Shown here in pieces: positions 1-7,096 of a DNA stretch of 11,164 bases. The stretch lies in the NCBI GenBank assembly GCA_946615455.1, contig CAMOHN010000018.1, positions 1 through 11,164 on the forward strand, read 5' to 3'. The position numbers and the translations under genes were made by a program. Every line of letters starts with the position of its first letter. Position 1 is the first letter of the stretch. A model generated the notes under the pieces. It was not told the DNA's origin. It was given only the letters and a program-made list of their open reading frames with translations, and made no database searches. This stretch comes from an uncultured Bacteroidales bacterium (GTDB lineage: Bacteria > Bacteroidota > Bacteroidia > Bacteroidales > Paludibacteraceae).

Positions 1-1
1 G

Positions 2-91
2 GCCATTGTGTTGTTTGCCGTCATACAGACCATCAACAAACGCCGCCAACGCAACTTGCAAAACAGAAAACACAAAAACCATAGAAAATGA
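2..91 (+). CDS. C-terminal end of an unidentified membrane protein (partial, 5' end outside window)
   Basis: An open frame enters at base 2 and ends at the TGA at 89-91. The 29 visible residues begin with a hydrophobic run (AIVLFAVIQ), which looks like the end of a membrane helix, followed by a strongly basic tail rich in Lys, Arg and Asn (TINKRRQRNLQNRKHKNHRK). By the positive-inside rule the tail should be cytoplasmic. The stop codon overlaps the start of the TPR gene as ATGA at 88-91, the same junction seen between other same-strand genes here, which supports this being real coding sequence. Too little is visible to name the family; a polytopic envelope protein is possible but unproven. 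Confidence 0.6.
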   Translation, partial: AIVLFAVIQTINKRRQRNLQNRKHKNHRK

Positions 92-3015
92 ACCGACGAA
101 TAGGCATTCTTGTACTGTGCTTGCTGTGCTCTATTTGCCTGTCTGCCAACCCGATGGAAGATGCCTTCTTCGCTCTGAAGAACCGCTTTGAAACACGGGA
201 CAGCCACTTGCAAAACGACATCAAGCAGTACCTTGCTGACTACCCCTACACCACCTACTACCACGAGGCGCAGATGATGCTGGGTGTATTGCAAACCGAA
301 AAGAAACAATACAAAGCAGCCTCACGCACCTTCAGGAAGGTGGACTGGAAACAGCTGGGCAGAGACGACCAACCCTTGTACTTCTTCTACCAAGGGTACG
401 CTTTTCTGCAACAAGGCAACACAGACGCAGCCCTAACCTGCTTCAATACGTTGCGTTCCAGCACCAACCGATATACGCTGCAAGGCAAGTACTACTATGC
501 CTATTGTCTGTACAAACAGGGCCACTACGACAAGGCGCTGCCAGACTTTCTTGCTTTGGAAAAAACCGAAGAATACAAGAACATTGTCCCCTACTACATC
601 GTCCAGATATACTATGCCAAGCGCAACTATGACGAGGTGGTCAAGCGTGCCGACGAGCTGATGACGGCCAATCCCGACAATGGCAACAATGCCGAGATAC
701 ACCGTATGTTGGGTGAGATGCAGTACAACAAAGCCGATTATGCCTCTGCTGCCGACCACTTACGTTTGTATGTAGCATCTGCCACCAAGCACAAACAGAC
801 CCCACAGCGCAACGACCTCTATCTGCTGGGTATGGCGTGCTATTACCAACAACAGTACGACGATGCTATCACCTACCTCAAACAGGTCAAACAAGAGCGT
901 GACACGTTGTCGGAAAACACCTGCCTGCACTTGGGACATGCCTATGTCAAGACCAACGCACTGGAGAGTGCCAAGCTGGCGTATGCGGCTGCAATGAACT
1001 TTGGTTTGACCGACAAAGTGCGCGAAGAGGCAATGTACAACTATGCCCTCACCACCCACCGCAACAGCACGGCTTTAGGAGAGAGTATCACTGCCTTCAA
1101 CGACTTCTTGAAAGCCTATCCGCAAACCGAACATGCAACCGAAGTTTATCAGTTGTTGGCTTCGGTCTATATGAGCACCAAGAACTATCGTGCCGCCTTG
1201 GATGCCACGGCAGCCATACCCCAACAGACTGCCAATACGCAAGCCATCAAACAATACCTGCGCTATCAGATTGGTGTGGATGCTTTCTTACAAGGTAAGA
1301 TGCAAGAGACACGGCAATGGATGACCGAGGTCATAACCAACGAGCCAGGGTCGTCTGTGTATAAGACCGATGCCTATTTCTATCGCGCCGAGGCACTCTA
1401 TCGTTTGCACCAATATGAGGACTGCTACAACGACCTGATGCTGTTCCGCACCATTCCGGACAACACTTCGGCAAACAAAGAGCAGGCCGACTATTTGATT
1501 GGCTATTCGCTGTTCAGCCTCAAGCAATACTCGGAGGCGGAATTGGCCTTCCGACGCTATATAGGGCACACCGACAACAAGCAGGCAACCTACATGGACG
1601 CCATGAACCGTATCGGAGACTGCTGTTTCAACCGCCGTGCGTTCAACGATGCCATCACAGCCTATCGCCAAGTCATGGAACGCAAGGCGGCGGGGGCTGA
1701 CTATGCTACTTTCCAGATAGGTTATGCCCAGGGACTGTTGCGCCACTATTCGGACAAAGCAGCCACCATGGAACAGCTGGTGGCACAATACCCCAAATCG
1801 GACTATGCAGACGATGCACTCTACGAAGTGGCGCGTGCCGACCTGCAAGCCAACGAACAGGACAAAGCCATCAAAGCCTACGATAGGCTCATAGCAGACT
1901 ACCCCAACAGCAACTATGCTCGCAAAGCCTGCGTGGAACGAGCCATGATCTATCGCGACCGCAAACAGTATGACGAAGCTATTGCCGGTTTTAAGCAGAC
2001 TATCGCCCTCTACAACGGCAGCGAAGAAGCCTATACCGCCTTGGATGCCTTGGAACAAATCTATGTGGAGACCAACCGTATATCCGAGTATCTGGCTTAT
2101 GTCAAGCAAATCGGCAAGATGAAGACCTCCGCCTCGCAACAAGAAGACTCGCTGACCTATGTCACAGCCGAATTGCAGTATATGATGGGCAACTACCAAG
2201 CCGCAGCGGCTGGTATGACCACCTACCTTAGTCGTTTCTGCTCGGGTGGACGCTACTGCACGGCCGCCACCTATCATGCCGCCGACAGCTACTATCGCAT
2301 CGGCAGTTATGACGAAGCCATCGGTTTCTACAAAGACCTTACGCAGATACAAGGCAATGCCTATATGGAAGAAGCATGCACCCGTCTGTCGGAGTTGCTC
2401 TATGAGCGCAAAAACTATGCAGAAGCCCGCACCTATTTTACCCGCCTGCGCGACCTGACTGCATCCAAAGAGACCGTCAATACTGCCAACATCGGTATTC
2501 TGCGCTGCTCGTTCTTCCTCAACGATGATAATACCACCGTCGAAGTGGCTACACGCCTCTTGGATGACGAAGAGACCAACGACAATGTGCGCGAAGAGGC
2601 ACTCTATAACCGTGGCAAAGTCTATTATCGCAAAGGCGATTATGGCTTGGCGGCAGCAGACCTGAGTCCACTGAGTAAAAATGTACGCGTAGTTACCGGA
2701 GCAGAAGCCGCCTATTTGCTGGCAGACTGCTATTTCCGTTTAGGAGCTTTGGATAGTTCCGAGAGCGAAATAATGGCTTTTGCCGGTAAGAAGACGCAGC
2801 ACCAGTACTGGCTTGCCAAAGCTTTGATTCTGCTCAGTGATATCAATGTCCAACGCGGCGACTTGTTCCAAGCTAAGCAATACCTACTCTCGCTTCAAGC
2901 CAACTACAAGACCGAGGATGACATACAAACCACCATTACCCAACGCTTGGACGAGATTCAGCGACTGGAAACACCCCAAGAAACCGAAACGGAAGAAGAG
3001 GAGGACGAACCATGA
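88..3015 (+). CDS. Exported tetratricopeptide-repeat protein, 975 aa
   Basis: The protein starts with a Sec-type signal peptide (two Arg, a hydrophobic stretch, likely cleavage after about residue 20 in LSA-NP; no lipobox), so it should be periplasmic or attached to the outer membrane. The rest is a long array of helix-turn-helix TPR units with the usual G/A-Y-A-F/Y spacing. Clear ones lie near residues 242-261 (LLGMACYYQQQYDDAITYL), 427-450, 575-640 (two adjacent units around YDRLIADYP and YRDRKQYDEAIAGF), 725-750 and 837-860. It ends in a short acidic tail (ETEEEEDEP). Some units resemble the YbgF/BamD-type TPRs of envelope proteins. No enzymatic domain is visible. The start overlaps the preceding stop and the stop overlaps the next start, both as ATGA, implying translational coupling with the barrel protein downstream. 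A scaffold role is inferred from the fold and context; the exact function is unknown. Confidence 0.93.
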   Translation: MNRRIGILVLCLLCSICLSANPMEDAFFALKNRFETRDSHLQNDIKQYLADYPYTTYYHEAQMMLGVLQTEKKQYKAASRTFRKVDWKQLGRDDQPLYFFYQGYAFLQQGNTDAALTCFNTLRSSTNRYTLQGKYYYAYCLYKQGHYDKALPDFLALEKTEEYKNIVPYYIVQIYYAKRNYDEVVKRADELMTANPDNGNNAEIHRMLGEMQYNKADYASAADHLRLYVASATKHKQTPQRNDLYLLGMACYYQQQYDDAITYLKQVKQERDTLSENTCLHLGHAYVKTNALESAKLAYAAAMNFGLTDKVREEAMYNYALTTHRNSTALGESITAFNDFLKAYPQTEHATEVYQLLASVYMSTKNYRAALDATAAIPQQTANTQAIKQYLRYQIGVDAFLQGKMQETRQWMTEVITNEPGSSVYKTDAYFYRAEALYRLHQYEDCYNDLMLFRTIPDNTSANKEQADYLIGYSLFSLKQYSEAELAFRRYIGHTDNKQATYMDAMNRIGDCCFNRRAFNDAITAYRQVMERKAAGADYATFQIGYAQGLLRHYSDKAATMEQLVAQYPKSDYADDALYEVARADLQANEQDKAIKAYDRLIADYPNSNYARKACVERAMIYRDRKQYDEAIAGFKQTIALYNGSEEAYTALDALEQIYVETNRISEYLAYVKQIGKMKTSASQQEDSLTYVTAELQYMMGNYQAAAAGMTTYLSRFCSGGRYCTAATYHAADSYYRIGSYDEAIGFYKDLTQIQGNAYMEEACTRLSELLYERKNYAEARTYFTRLRDLTASKETVNTANIGILRCSFFLNDDNTTVEVATRLLDDEETNDNVREEALYNRGKVYYRKGDYGLAAADLSPLSKNVRVVTGAEAAYLLADCYFRLGALDSSESEIMAFAGKKTQHQYWLAKALILLSDINVQRGDLFQAKQYLLSLQANYKTEDDIQTTITQRLDEIQRLETPQETETEEEEDEP

Positions 3016-4709
3016 AAACAACCCGCCTTTGGTTGAGCATCGGAGCATTGTGCTCCCTGCTCCCCATAGCCGTTAAGGCTCAACAAAACGACACAACCAT
3101 CAACCGCAATGTGGTGGTTGAGCGCGAGTTTCAGCCCGTCATTCAGCATGCCGGCAAACTCAACACCACACTCCAACAAGTGGAAACACGCATCGAACCG
3201 GTCAATCTGTCTTTCAGCGACTACTCCGAGCCTTTCTCACCGGCTCTGCACCTCAGCCCGCTGGCGGCATCAACCATCCGATTTGCACATCCACAACCCA
3301 CCAACGGACATATCACCGTAGCCGGTGGCTATCCGTGCAGTTACCTCGATTTTGAGTATGAAAAACAGGACAAAAAGAACGGGGTCGAACTCAATGTATG
3401 GGCTAACCATGATGCGCAATGGGGCATCAAAACCAACTCTTTTAGTGCTGCCGGACTGCGAGTCAGCAAAACGTTCAGTCGTCCGACACTCTTTTTTGAT
3501 GTTGCCGGTAGTCACTTGTTCTTCACCCGTTACGGACGCTACTATGAGTCTGACAAAAACCTATCCATCTCCCGCTACAGCGAACTGAAAGCCGAAGACA
3601 AACAACAAGCTTGGGATGTGGCGGCTCAACTGGGACTACACGCTTCGTCCAACAGCGTATTCCCATATTCTGTCGCAGTGGGTTATACGGCATACGTATT
3701 GCCACAATGGGTCACTGAACATTCGGCACGAGCCTTTTTATGGACAGGGTTAGCCATTGAAGAACACATGGGAGCCATCGATTTTACCATGCAAAACACT
3801 TTTATGGCGGTAGAGAAAAAACTAAACATCGCGGACACACTCTATAATCCGCGTCACGGCTTCCGTATTCATCCATATTATGAATACAAGAACGACAACT
3901 TGATATTGCATGCAGGTGTCAATCTGGATCTTAACATAGGAAGAGGACAACTATTCTCCACCATTAAAGACATCAGTTTTGCCCCATCACCCGATGTGGA
4001 AATCGAATACCGCATCATTCCCTCATGGCTGGCTGTCTATGCCAAAGCCACAGGACAGTTCAGTTATGGCACGGTCAAAGACTATATGGCATCCAATCAT
4101 TTTCGCAATCCCGAACTCGCTATTGTTTCACATCATGTTACCGCTTATACCCCGGTGGACGCTACTGTTGGCTTCAAAATCAAACCGGTGGACGGACTCT
4201 TCTTTGACATTCATGGTGGCTATGCACGCTTGCAAAACACCATCAATGTGATTGCCCCCACCGTGAACGACCTTAAAGTTGTGCCTGTGCCTTTCCTTGA
4301 ATATGAATATACCGACTACAACCGTTGGCGAGTAGGAGCAGAGATGACCTACCACTATCGAGACATCATCCACATTGGACTTGAAGGGCACTACTATAAC
4401 TATATGGGCAAAGCCTACGATCGTCCGGACTGGGACGCTGAGTTGCACATCAATGCCAATATTGACAGCAAATGGTCTATCTATTCAGACAACTGTTTTG
4501 CAGGCAAGCGCACCGCCTTATTAAGCGACAAGACGACGGCGACTCTCAAGCCGACCATTGACCTCTCTCTTGGTGTACGCTACAATGTCAATCGTTGGTT
4601 GTACTGCTATGCACAACTCAACAACTACCTGCACCGGTTCAACGATCTGTACTATGGCTATCAGTCACAGGGAATAAACGGTCGAATAGGCATCAGTTGG
4701 CGTTTCTGA
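3012..4709 (+). CDS. Outer-membrane beta-barrel protein partnered with the TPR protein, 565 aa
   Basis: The N-terminus is a good signal peptide with probable cleavage after residue 23 (AVKA-QQ). A short periplasmic segment follows with the phrase NVVVEREFQPVI (about residues 33-44), and then many alternating hydrophobic/aromatic and polar stretches rich in Tyr and Trp, as in transmembrane beta strands. The chain ends in Phe (GISWRF), the typical last residue of an outer-membrane barrel recognised by the BAM machinery. Relatives in Bacteroidota are often labelled TonB-dependent receptor, but at 565 residues and without a visible plug domain or TonB box this is unlikely to be a classical receptor. 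The ATGA overlap with the TPR gene suggests the two act together in the outer membrane. The last 17 bp also encode the end of galK on the other strand. Confidence 0.85.
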   Translation: MKTTRLWLSIGALCSLLPIAVKAQQNDTTINRNVVVEREFQPVIQHAGKLNTTLQQVETRIEPVNLSFSDYSEPFSPALHLSPLAASTIRFAHPQPTNGHITVAGGYPCSYLDFEYEKQDKKNGVELNVWANHDAQWGIKTNSFSAAGLRVSKTFSRPTLFFDVAGSHLFFTRYGRYYESDKNLSISRYSELKAEDKQQAWDVAAQLGLHASSNSVFPYSVAVGYTAYVLPQWVTEHSARAFLWTGLAIEEHMGAIDFTMQNTFMAVEKKLNIADTLYNPRHGFRIHPYYEYKNDNLILHAGVNLDLNIGRGQLFSTIKDISFAPSPDVEIEYRIIPSWLAVYAKATGQFSYGTVKDYMASNHFRNPELAIVSHHVTAYTPVDATVGFKIKPVDGLFFDIHGGYARLQNTINVIAPTVNDLKVVPVPFLEYEYTDYNRWRVGAEMTYHYRDIIHIGLEGHYYNYMGKAYDRPDWDAELHINANIDSKWSIYSDNCFAGKRTALLSDKTTATLKPTIDLSLGVRYNVNRWLYCYAQLNNYLHRFNDLYYGYQSQGINGRIGISWRF

Positions 4710-5850
4710 CAATATGTACGCCATCGCTTGTTCGGGCGATATAGAACTCAGCGGTCAGTCCTGTCTTTTCGGTATAGACTCGACTGACCTGCTTTTTGAA
4801 TGCCTCAATGGCATCCTCACGAACCAACGAGACGGTACATCCGCCAAAGCCTCCGCCTGTCATACGCGAGCCCAATACGCCCGCTGTTTGCCAAGCTGCC
4901 TCCACCAGCGTATCCAGCTCCACGCCGGTCACTTCATAGTCATCTCTTAACGACCGATGGCTGGCGTTCATAAGCAGACCAAAAGTGTTCAAGTCGCCTT
5001 GCTGCAATGCTTGCACAGCCTCTCTGGTACGCTGCGTCTCACTGACCACATGGCGGGCACGACGAAGCAACTCCGCGTCGGTCAGCGTATGCTGAACACG
5101 AGCAAAGTCTTCGGGCGAGAGTTGAGCCAAATACTCTATTTCTTTCTCTTTACGAATACACTCAACAGCCTTTTGACAGGCTCTGACACGCTCGTTATAG
5201 GTGCCACTGTCAAGACGATGAGGACTATGACTGTTGGTTATCACGATTGCCACTCCGTCCAAGCGAATAGGCACCTGCATGAACTCTAAGGTATCACAGT
5301 TGAGAAACAAGGCATGGTCTTGGCGACCATTGGCAGCCACAAACTGATCCATTATACCGCATTGCACACCGGCAAAACTGTGTTCCGAGTGCTGTGCCAC
5401 TTTGGCAATCTCGATTAGAGAAAGGTTCTTTCCCAAAAGACAGCTGAAAGCATACGCCGTTACCACCTCAATGGAAGCCGAGGACGAGAGACCAGCACCC
5501 AAGGGGACATTGCCCTCAAAGAGCATATCATAGCCCATAGGAAGCCCCCCTGCCAAGGTAGCGAGCTGCGCAATGCAACCCAATGGATAATTGACCCAAC
5601 AGCGATCGGGCAATGGGGCAAAACATTGGTCAATGGGCAATTCGACCACCGGCTCCATATTAACCGAGCGAAAACGCAGGCATCTGTCTTGGTTGGGCGC
5701 AATGGTTAGTCTGGTACCAAAGTTAATGGCACAAGGAAAGACGAACCCACCGTTATAGTCGGTGTGTTCGCCTATCAGATTGACGCGCCCCGGGGCAAAA
5801 TAAACCGCTTGGGCTTCGTGCCCGTAAAGACGCTCGAACAATGTATTCAT
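4693..5850 (-). CDS. galK: Galactokinase, 385 aa
   Basis: This enzyme phosphorylates alpha-D-galactose at C1 with ATP, the entry step of the Leloir pathway, in the cytoplasm. All three GHMP-kinase signatures are present: GRVNLIGEHTDY at residues 21-32 (sugar site, with the catalytic-type Arg22), PLGAGLSSSAS at 116-126 (ATP phosphate loop) and GSRMTGGGFGG at 327-337. The catalytic-base Asp is in CGIMDQF (Asp168). The length matches the family (about 380). An in-frame ATG exists at 5868, but I chose 5850 (MNTLFERL) because it overlaps the efp stop codon by one base (TGATG at 5852-5848) and gives the usual N-terminal length. It is probably co-transcribed with efp. No other galactose genes (galM, galT, transporter) are in the window. 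Its stop lies inside the convergent barrel gene. Confidence 0.97.
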   Translation of the reverse strand: MNTLFERLYGHEAQAVYFAPGRVNLIGEHTDYNGGFVFPCAINFGTRLTIAPNQDRCLRFRSVNMEPVVELPIDQCFAPLPDRCWVNYPLGCIAQLATLAGGLPMGYDMLFEGNVPLGAGLSSSASIEVVTAYAFSCLLGKNLSLIEIAKVAQHSEHSFAGVQCGIMDQFVAANGRQDHALFLNCDTLEFMQVPIRLDGVAIVITNSHSPHRLDSGTYNERVRACQKAVECIRKEKEIEYLAQLSPEDFARVQHTLTDAELLRRARHVVSETQRTREAVQALQQGDLNTFGLLMNASHRSLRDDYEVTGVELDTLVEAAWQTAGVLGSRMTGGGFGGCTVSLVREDAIEAFKKQVSRVYTEKTGLTAEFYIARTSDGVHIVRNAN

Positions 5851-6413
5851 CAGCGCACGCGTTCGCAATAACTGCCGTCACGTGTATCCACGCGGATAAT
5901 CTCGCCTTCGTTCACAAACAGAGGCACACGTATCTCTGCACCTGTTTCCAGACGGGCAGGCTTGAGTGTGTTGGTGGCTGTATCGCCCTTCAGACCCGGC
6001 TCGGTGTAAGCCACTGCCAGTTCTACCTTAGTGGGCAGCTCGGCAAAAAGAATGGTGTCGGTGGAAGCATCGCTGACCACATCGCAGATGAAACCCTCTT
6101 TGAGGAAGTCCACACCCGTAATCAGGTCGTGTGCAATGGGCACCTGCTCATAGGTCTCTTGGTTCATAAAGATATAGTCCTGACCGTCAGCATAGAGATA
6201 CTGATAGGGACGACGCTCAACGCGGACATCCTCCAGTTTCTCGCCAATATTGAAGCGGCGCTCCAACACGCGACCGTCCACCACGTCTTTGAACTTAACA
6301 CGCATGATGGTGTTACCCTTGCCGGGTTTGACATGCAGAAATTCGATTACAAAATACAAGCGACCATCCATGCGAATGCATACGCCGTTCTTGATGTCTT
6401 GTGAGTTAATCAT
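5850..6413 (-). CDS. efp: Elongation factor P, 187 aa
   Basis: EF-P binds stalled ribosomes between the P and E sites and helps peptide-bond formation at consecutive prolines. The length (187 residues) is standard. The KOW-like N-terminal domain contains the loop VKPGKGN, with Lys32 at the position that is post-translationally modified in other bacteria (Lys34 in Escherichia coli); no modifying enzyme is visible here. The central OB domain includes YLYADGQDYIFMNQETYEQ, and the C-terminal domain has the family signature around GDTATNTLKPARLETGA and ends in VDTRDGSYCERVR. A promoter lies just upstream and an A-rich leader (AAAAAAAG) precedes the ATG. The stop overlaps galK by one base, so the two are probably co-expressed. 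Confidence 0.98.
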   Translation of the reverse strand: MINSQDIKNGVCIRMDGRLYFVIEFLHVKPGKGNTIMRVKFKDVVDGRVLERRFNIGEKLEDVRVERRPYQYLYADGQDYIFMNQETYEQVPIAHDLITGVDFLKEGFICDVVSDASTDTILFAELPTKVELAVAYTEPGLKGDTATNTLKPARLETGAEIRVPLFVNEGEIIRVDTRDGSYCERVR

Positions 6414-6464
6414 AAGAATGCTTTTTTTAGTGTTTTTCTTCCGTTAGTTTGCGCTTTAACGCCG

Positions 6465-6495
6465 CAAAGATAACTTCTCTGACACAATCCTACAA
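6465..6495 (-). promoter_or_regulatory. Predicted promoter of efp-galK
   Basis: On the minus strand a -7 box TATCTTTG (6472 to 6465) matches the Bacteroidota consensus TAnnTTTG exactly. A -33 TTG (6495 to 6493) stands 20 bp upstream. Transcription would begin a few bases downstream, giving a leader of roughly 45 nt before the efp ATG at 6413. The -33 element lies in the loop of the inverted repeat at 6480-6506. Predicted from sequence only. Confidence 0.7.
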
Positions 6496-6506
6496 GATTT
6501 GTGTCA
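6480..6506. repeat. Perfect 8-bp inverted repeat with 11-bp spacer between the lipoprotein gene and efp
   Basis: The arms TGACACAA (6480-6487) and TTGTGTCA (6499-6506) are exact reverse complements. The repeat starts about 10 bp after the lipoprotein stop codon and spans the -33 element of efp. As RNA it could form a hairpin ending the lipoprotein transcript, but no T-run follows on the minus strand (GAGAAGTTATC follows instead), so it is not a classical intrinsic terminator. As DNA it could be an operator for a dimeric regulator of efp-galK. The sequence alone does not decide between these. Confidence 0.6.
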
Positions 6507-6516
6507 CTTTGCCGCA

Positions 6517-6921
6517 TTATTTTCCGCTCTCAGCCTGAAAGTCCTTGACGGCAGTTGCTAGTTGCGAAGCCAGATTGGTCCAACGTGACACTTGCGAGTT
6601 GGACATTTGGTTCTTCAAACCCTCCAACTGGGTACCTATATTGTTGGCATCTTTGAGCAGTTGCGCAGCCTCGGTGGCGGCAGACAGTTTGGTCAACGGG
6701 TCGTCGCTGCGAAAAGCCTTATAGGCAGCAATGTATTTGCCCACATACTGGTCATACATGTCCAGCAGATTGTCAATCTTTGTCAGGACATTCGATGTTT
6801 TCTCGGCCACGGCAGCGGCTTTGCCTGTTGTGGTTTGTGACGAAGTGGCGTTGGTCATTGAACCGCAAGATACCAAAGCGGCTGCCAATACGACCAAAAG
6901 AATTACAGCTTGTTTTTTCAT
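6517..6921 (-). CDS. Small putative lipoprotein, 134 aa, unknown function
   Basis: The start at 6921 gives MKKQAVILLVVLAAALVSCGS, a lipoprotein signal peptide with the lipobox LVSC and Cys19 as the lipidated residue. A longer in-frame start at 7074 would place the promoter inside the gene and bury the signal peptide, so I rejected it. After a short Ser/Thr/Ala linker (about residues 22-35) the mature part looks almost wholly helical, with heptad-like Leu/Ala patterns (VLTKIDNLLDMYDQYV; LAAATEAAQLL-like; WTNLASQLATAVKDF) and few Gly or Pro, suggesting a small helical bundle or coiled coil. I recognise no family. It has its own promoter, is divergent from waaA and precedes efp on the same strand. 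It probably sits in the envelope, attached by lipid. Confidence 0.85.
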   Translation of the reverse strand: MKKQAVILLVVLAAALVSCGSMTNATSSQTTTGKAAAVAEKTSNVLTKIDNLLDMYDQYVGKYIAAYKAFRSDDPLTKLSAATEAAQLLKDANNIGTQLEGLKNQMSNSQVSRWTNLASQLATAVKDFQAESGK

Positions 6922-6958
6922 GGTTATAATGTGATTGTTTATTGATTTTTTCAACCCG

Positions 6959-6990
6959 CAAAAGTACGGCAAAACTATTGTCGGTGCAAA
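6959..6990 (-). promoter_or_regulatory. Predicted promoter of the small lipoprotein gene
   Basis: On the minus strand a -7 box TACTTTTG (6966 to 6959) fits TAnnTTTG, and TTTGC (6990 to 6986) fits the -33 box with a 19-bp spacer. The -7 box ends about 37 bp before the ATG at 6921, leaving an A-rich leader of about 30 nt. This supports the short start for the lipoprotein. Confidence 0.75.
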
Positions 6991-7025
6991 TAAGTATTCG
7001 TTTTTAGTACTCGCAGCGATATTAT

Positions 7026-7057
7026 TTTGCTCATTAGAAACAATAACGCTACCTTTG
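7026..7057 (+). promoter_or_regulatory. Predicted promoter of the waaA-hisS operon
   Basis: TTTG at 7026-7029 and TACCTTTG at 7050-7057 are separated by exactly 20 bp and match the Bacteroidota -33/-7 consensus. The -7 box ends 39 bp before the ATG at 7097. Together with the lipoprotein promoter it forms a back-to-back pair; the two -33 boxes are about 35 bp apart, room for a shared regulator, but I see no convincing operator there. No second promoter is evident farther downstream, so this one may drive waaA, hisS, the DUF1599 gene and the DoxX-like gene. Confidence 0.75.
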
Positions 7058-7096
7058 CCGCGCTTAATTGACAATCATTCCTGTTTAGTTCCAATC

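Noticed and set aside
1288..2352. A 354-codon open frame on the minus strand inside the TPR gene, with two more in the same frame at 433-1059
   Set aside because: The frame is codon-aligned with the sense gene, so stops appear only where the TPR gene uses TTA, CTA or TCA, which it uses rarely. The translation shows no domain, signal or sensible composition.
88..3015. Possible DNA-level tandem repeats in the TPR gene
   Set aside because: The repetition is at the level of the TPR protein pattern; I see no long near-identical nucleotide repeats that would suggest recent expansion or phase variation.
5851..5868. Upstream in-frame ATG for galK at 5868
   Set aside because: It lies further inside efp and adds six residues not needed by the family; the ATG at 5850 overlapping the efp stop is the more natural coupled start.
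5841..6404. A 187-codon open frame on the plus strand covering almost all of efp
   Set aside because: It is again codon-aligned antisense to a real gene; its matching length is a coincidence of the shared boundaries, and the protein resembles nothing.
6991..7025. Short symmetric sequence (AGTA...TACT) between the divergent -33 boxes as a shared operator
   Set aside because: The arms are only four bases in AT-rich sequence, which is expected by chance.
6922..7074. Possible 51-residue N-terminal extension of the small lipoprotein
   Set aside because: It would cover the predicted promoter at 6959-6990 and bury the signal peptide and lipobox internally.
6935..7096. Possible 54-residue N-terminal extension of waaA
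   Set aside because: It would contain the -33 and -7 boxes of waaA's own promoter and the leader; the normal family start is the ATG at 7097.
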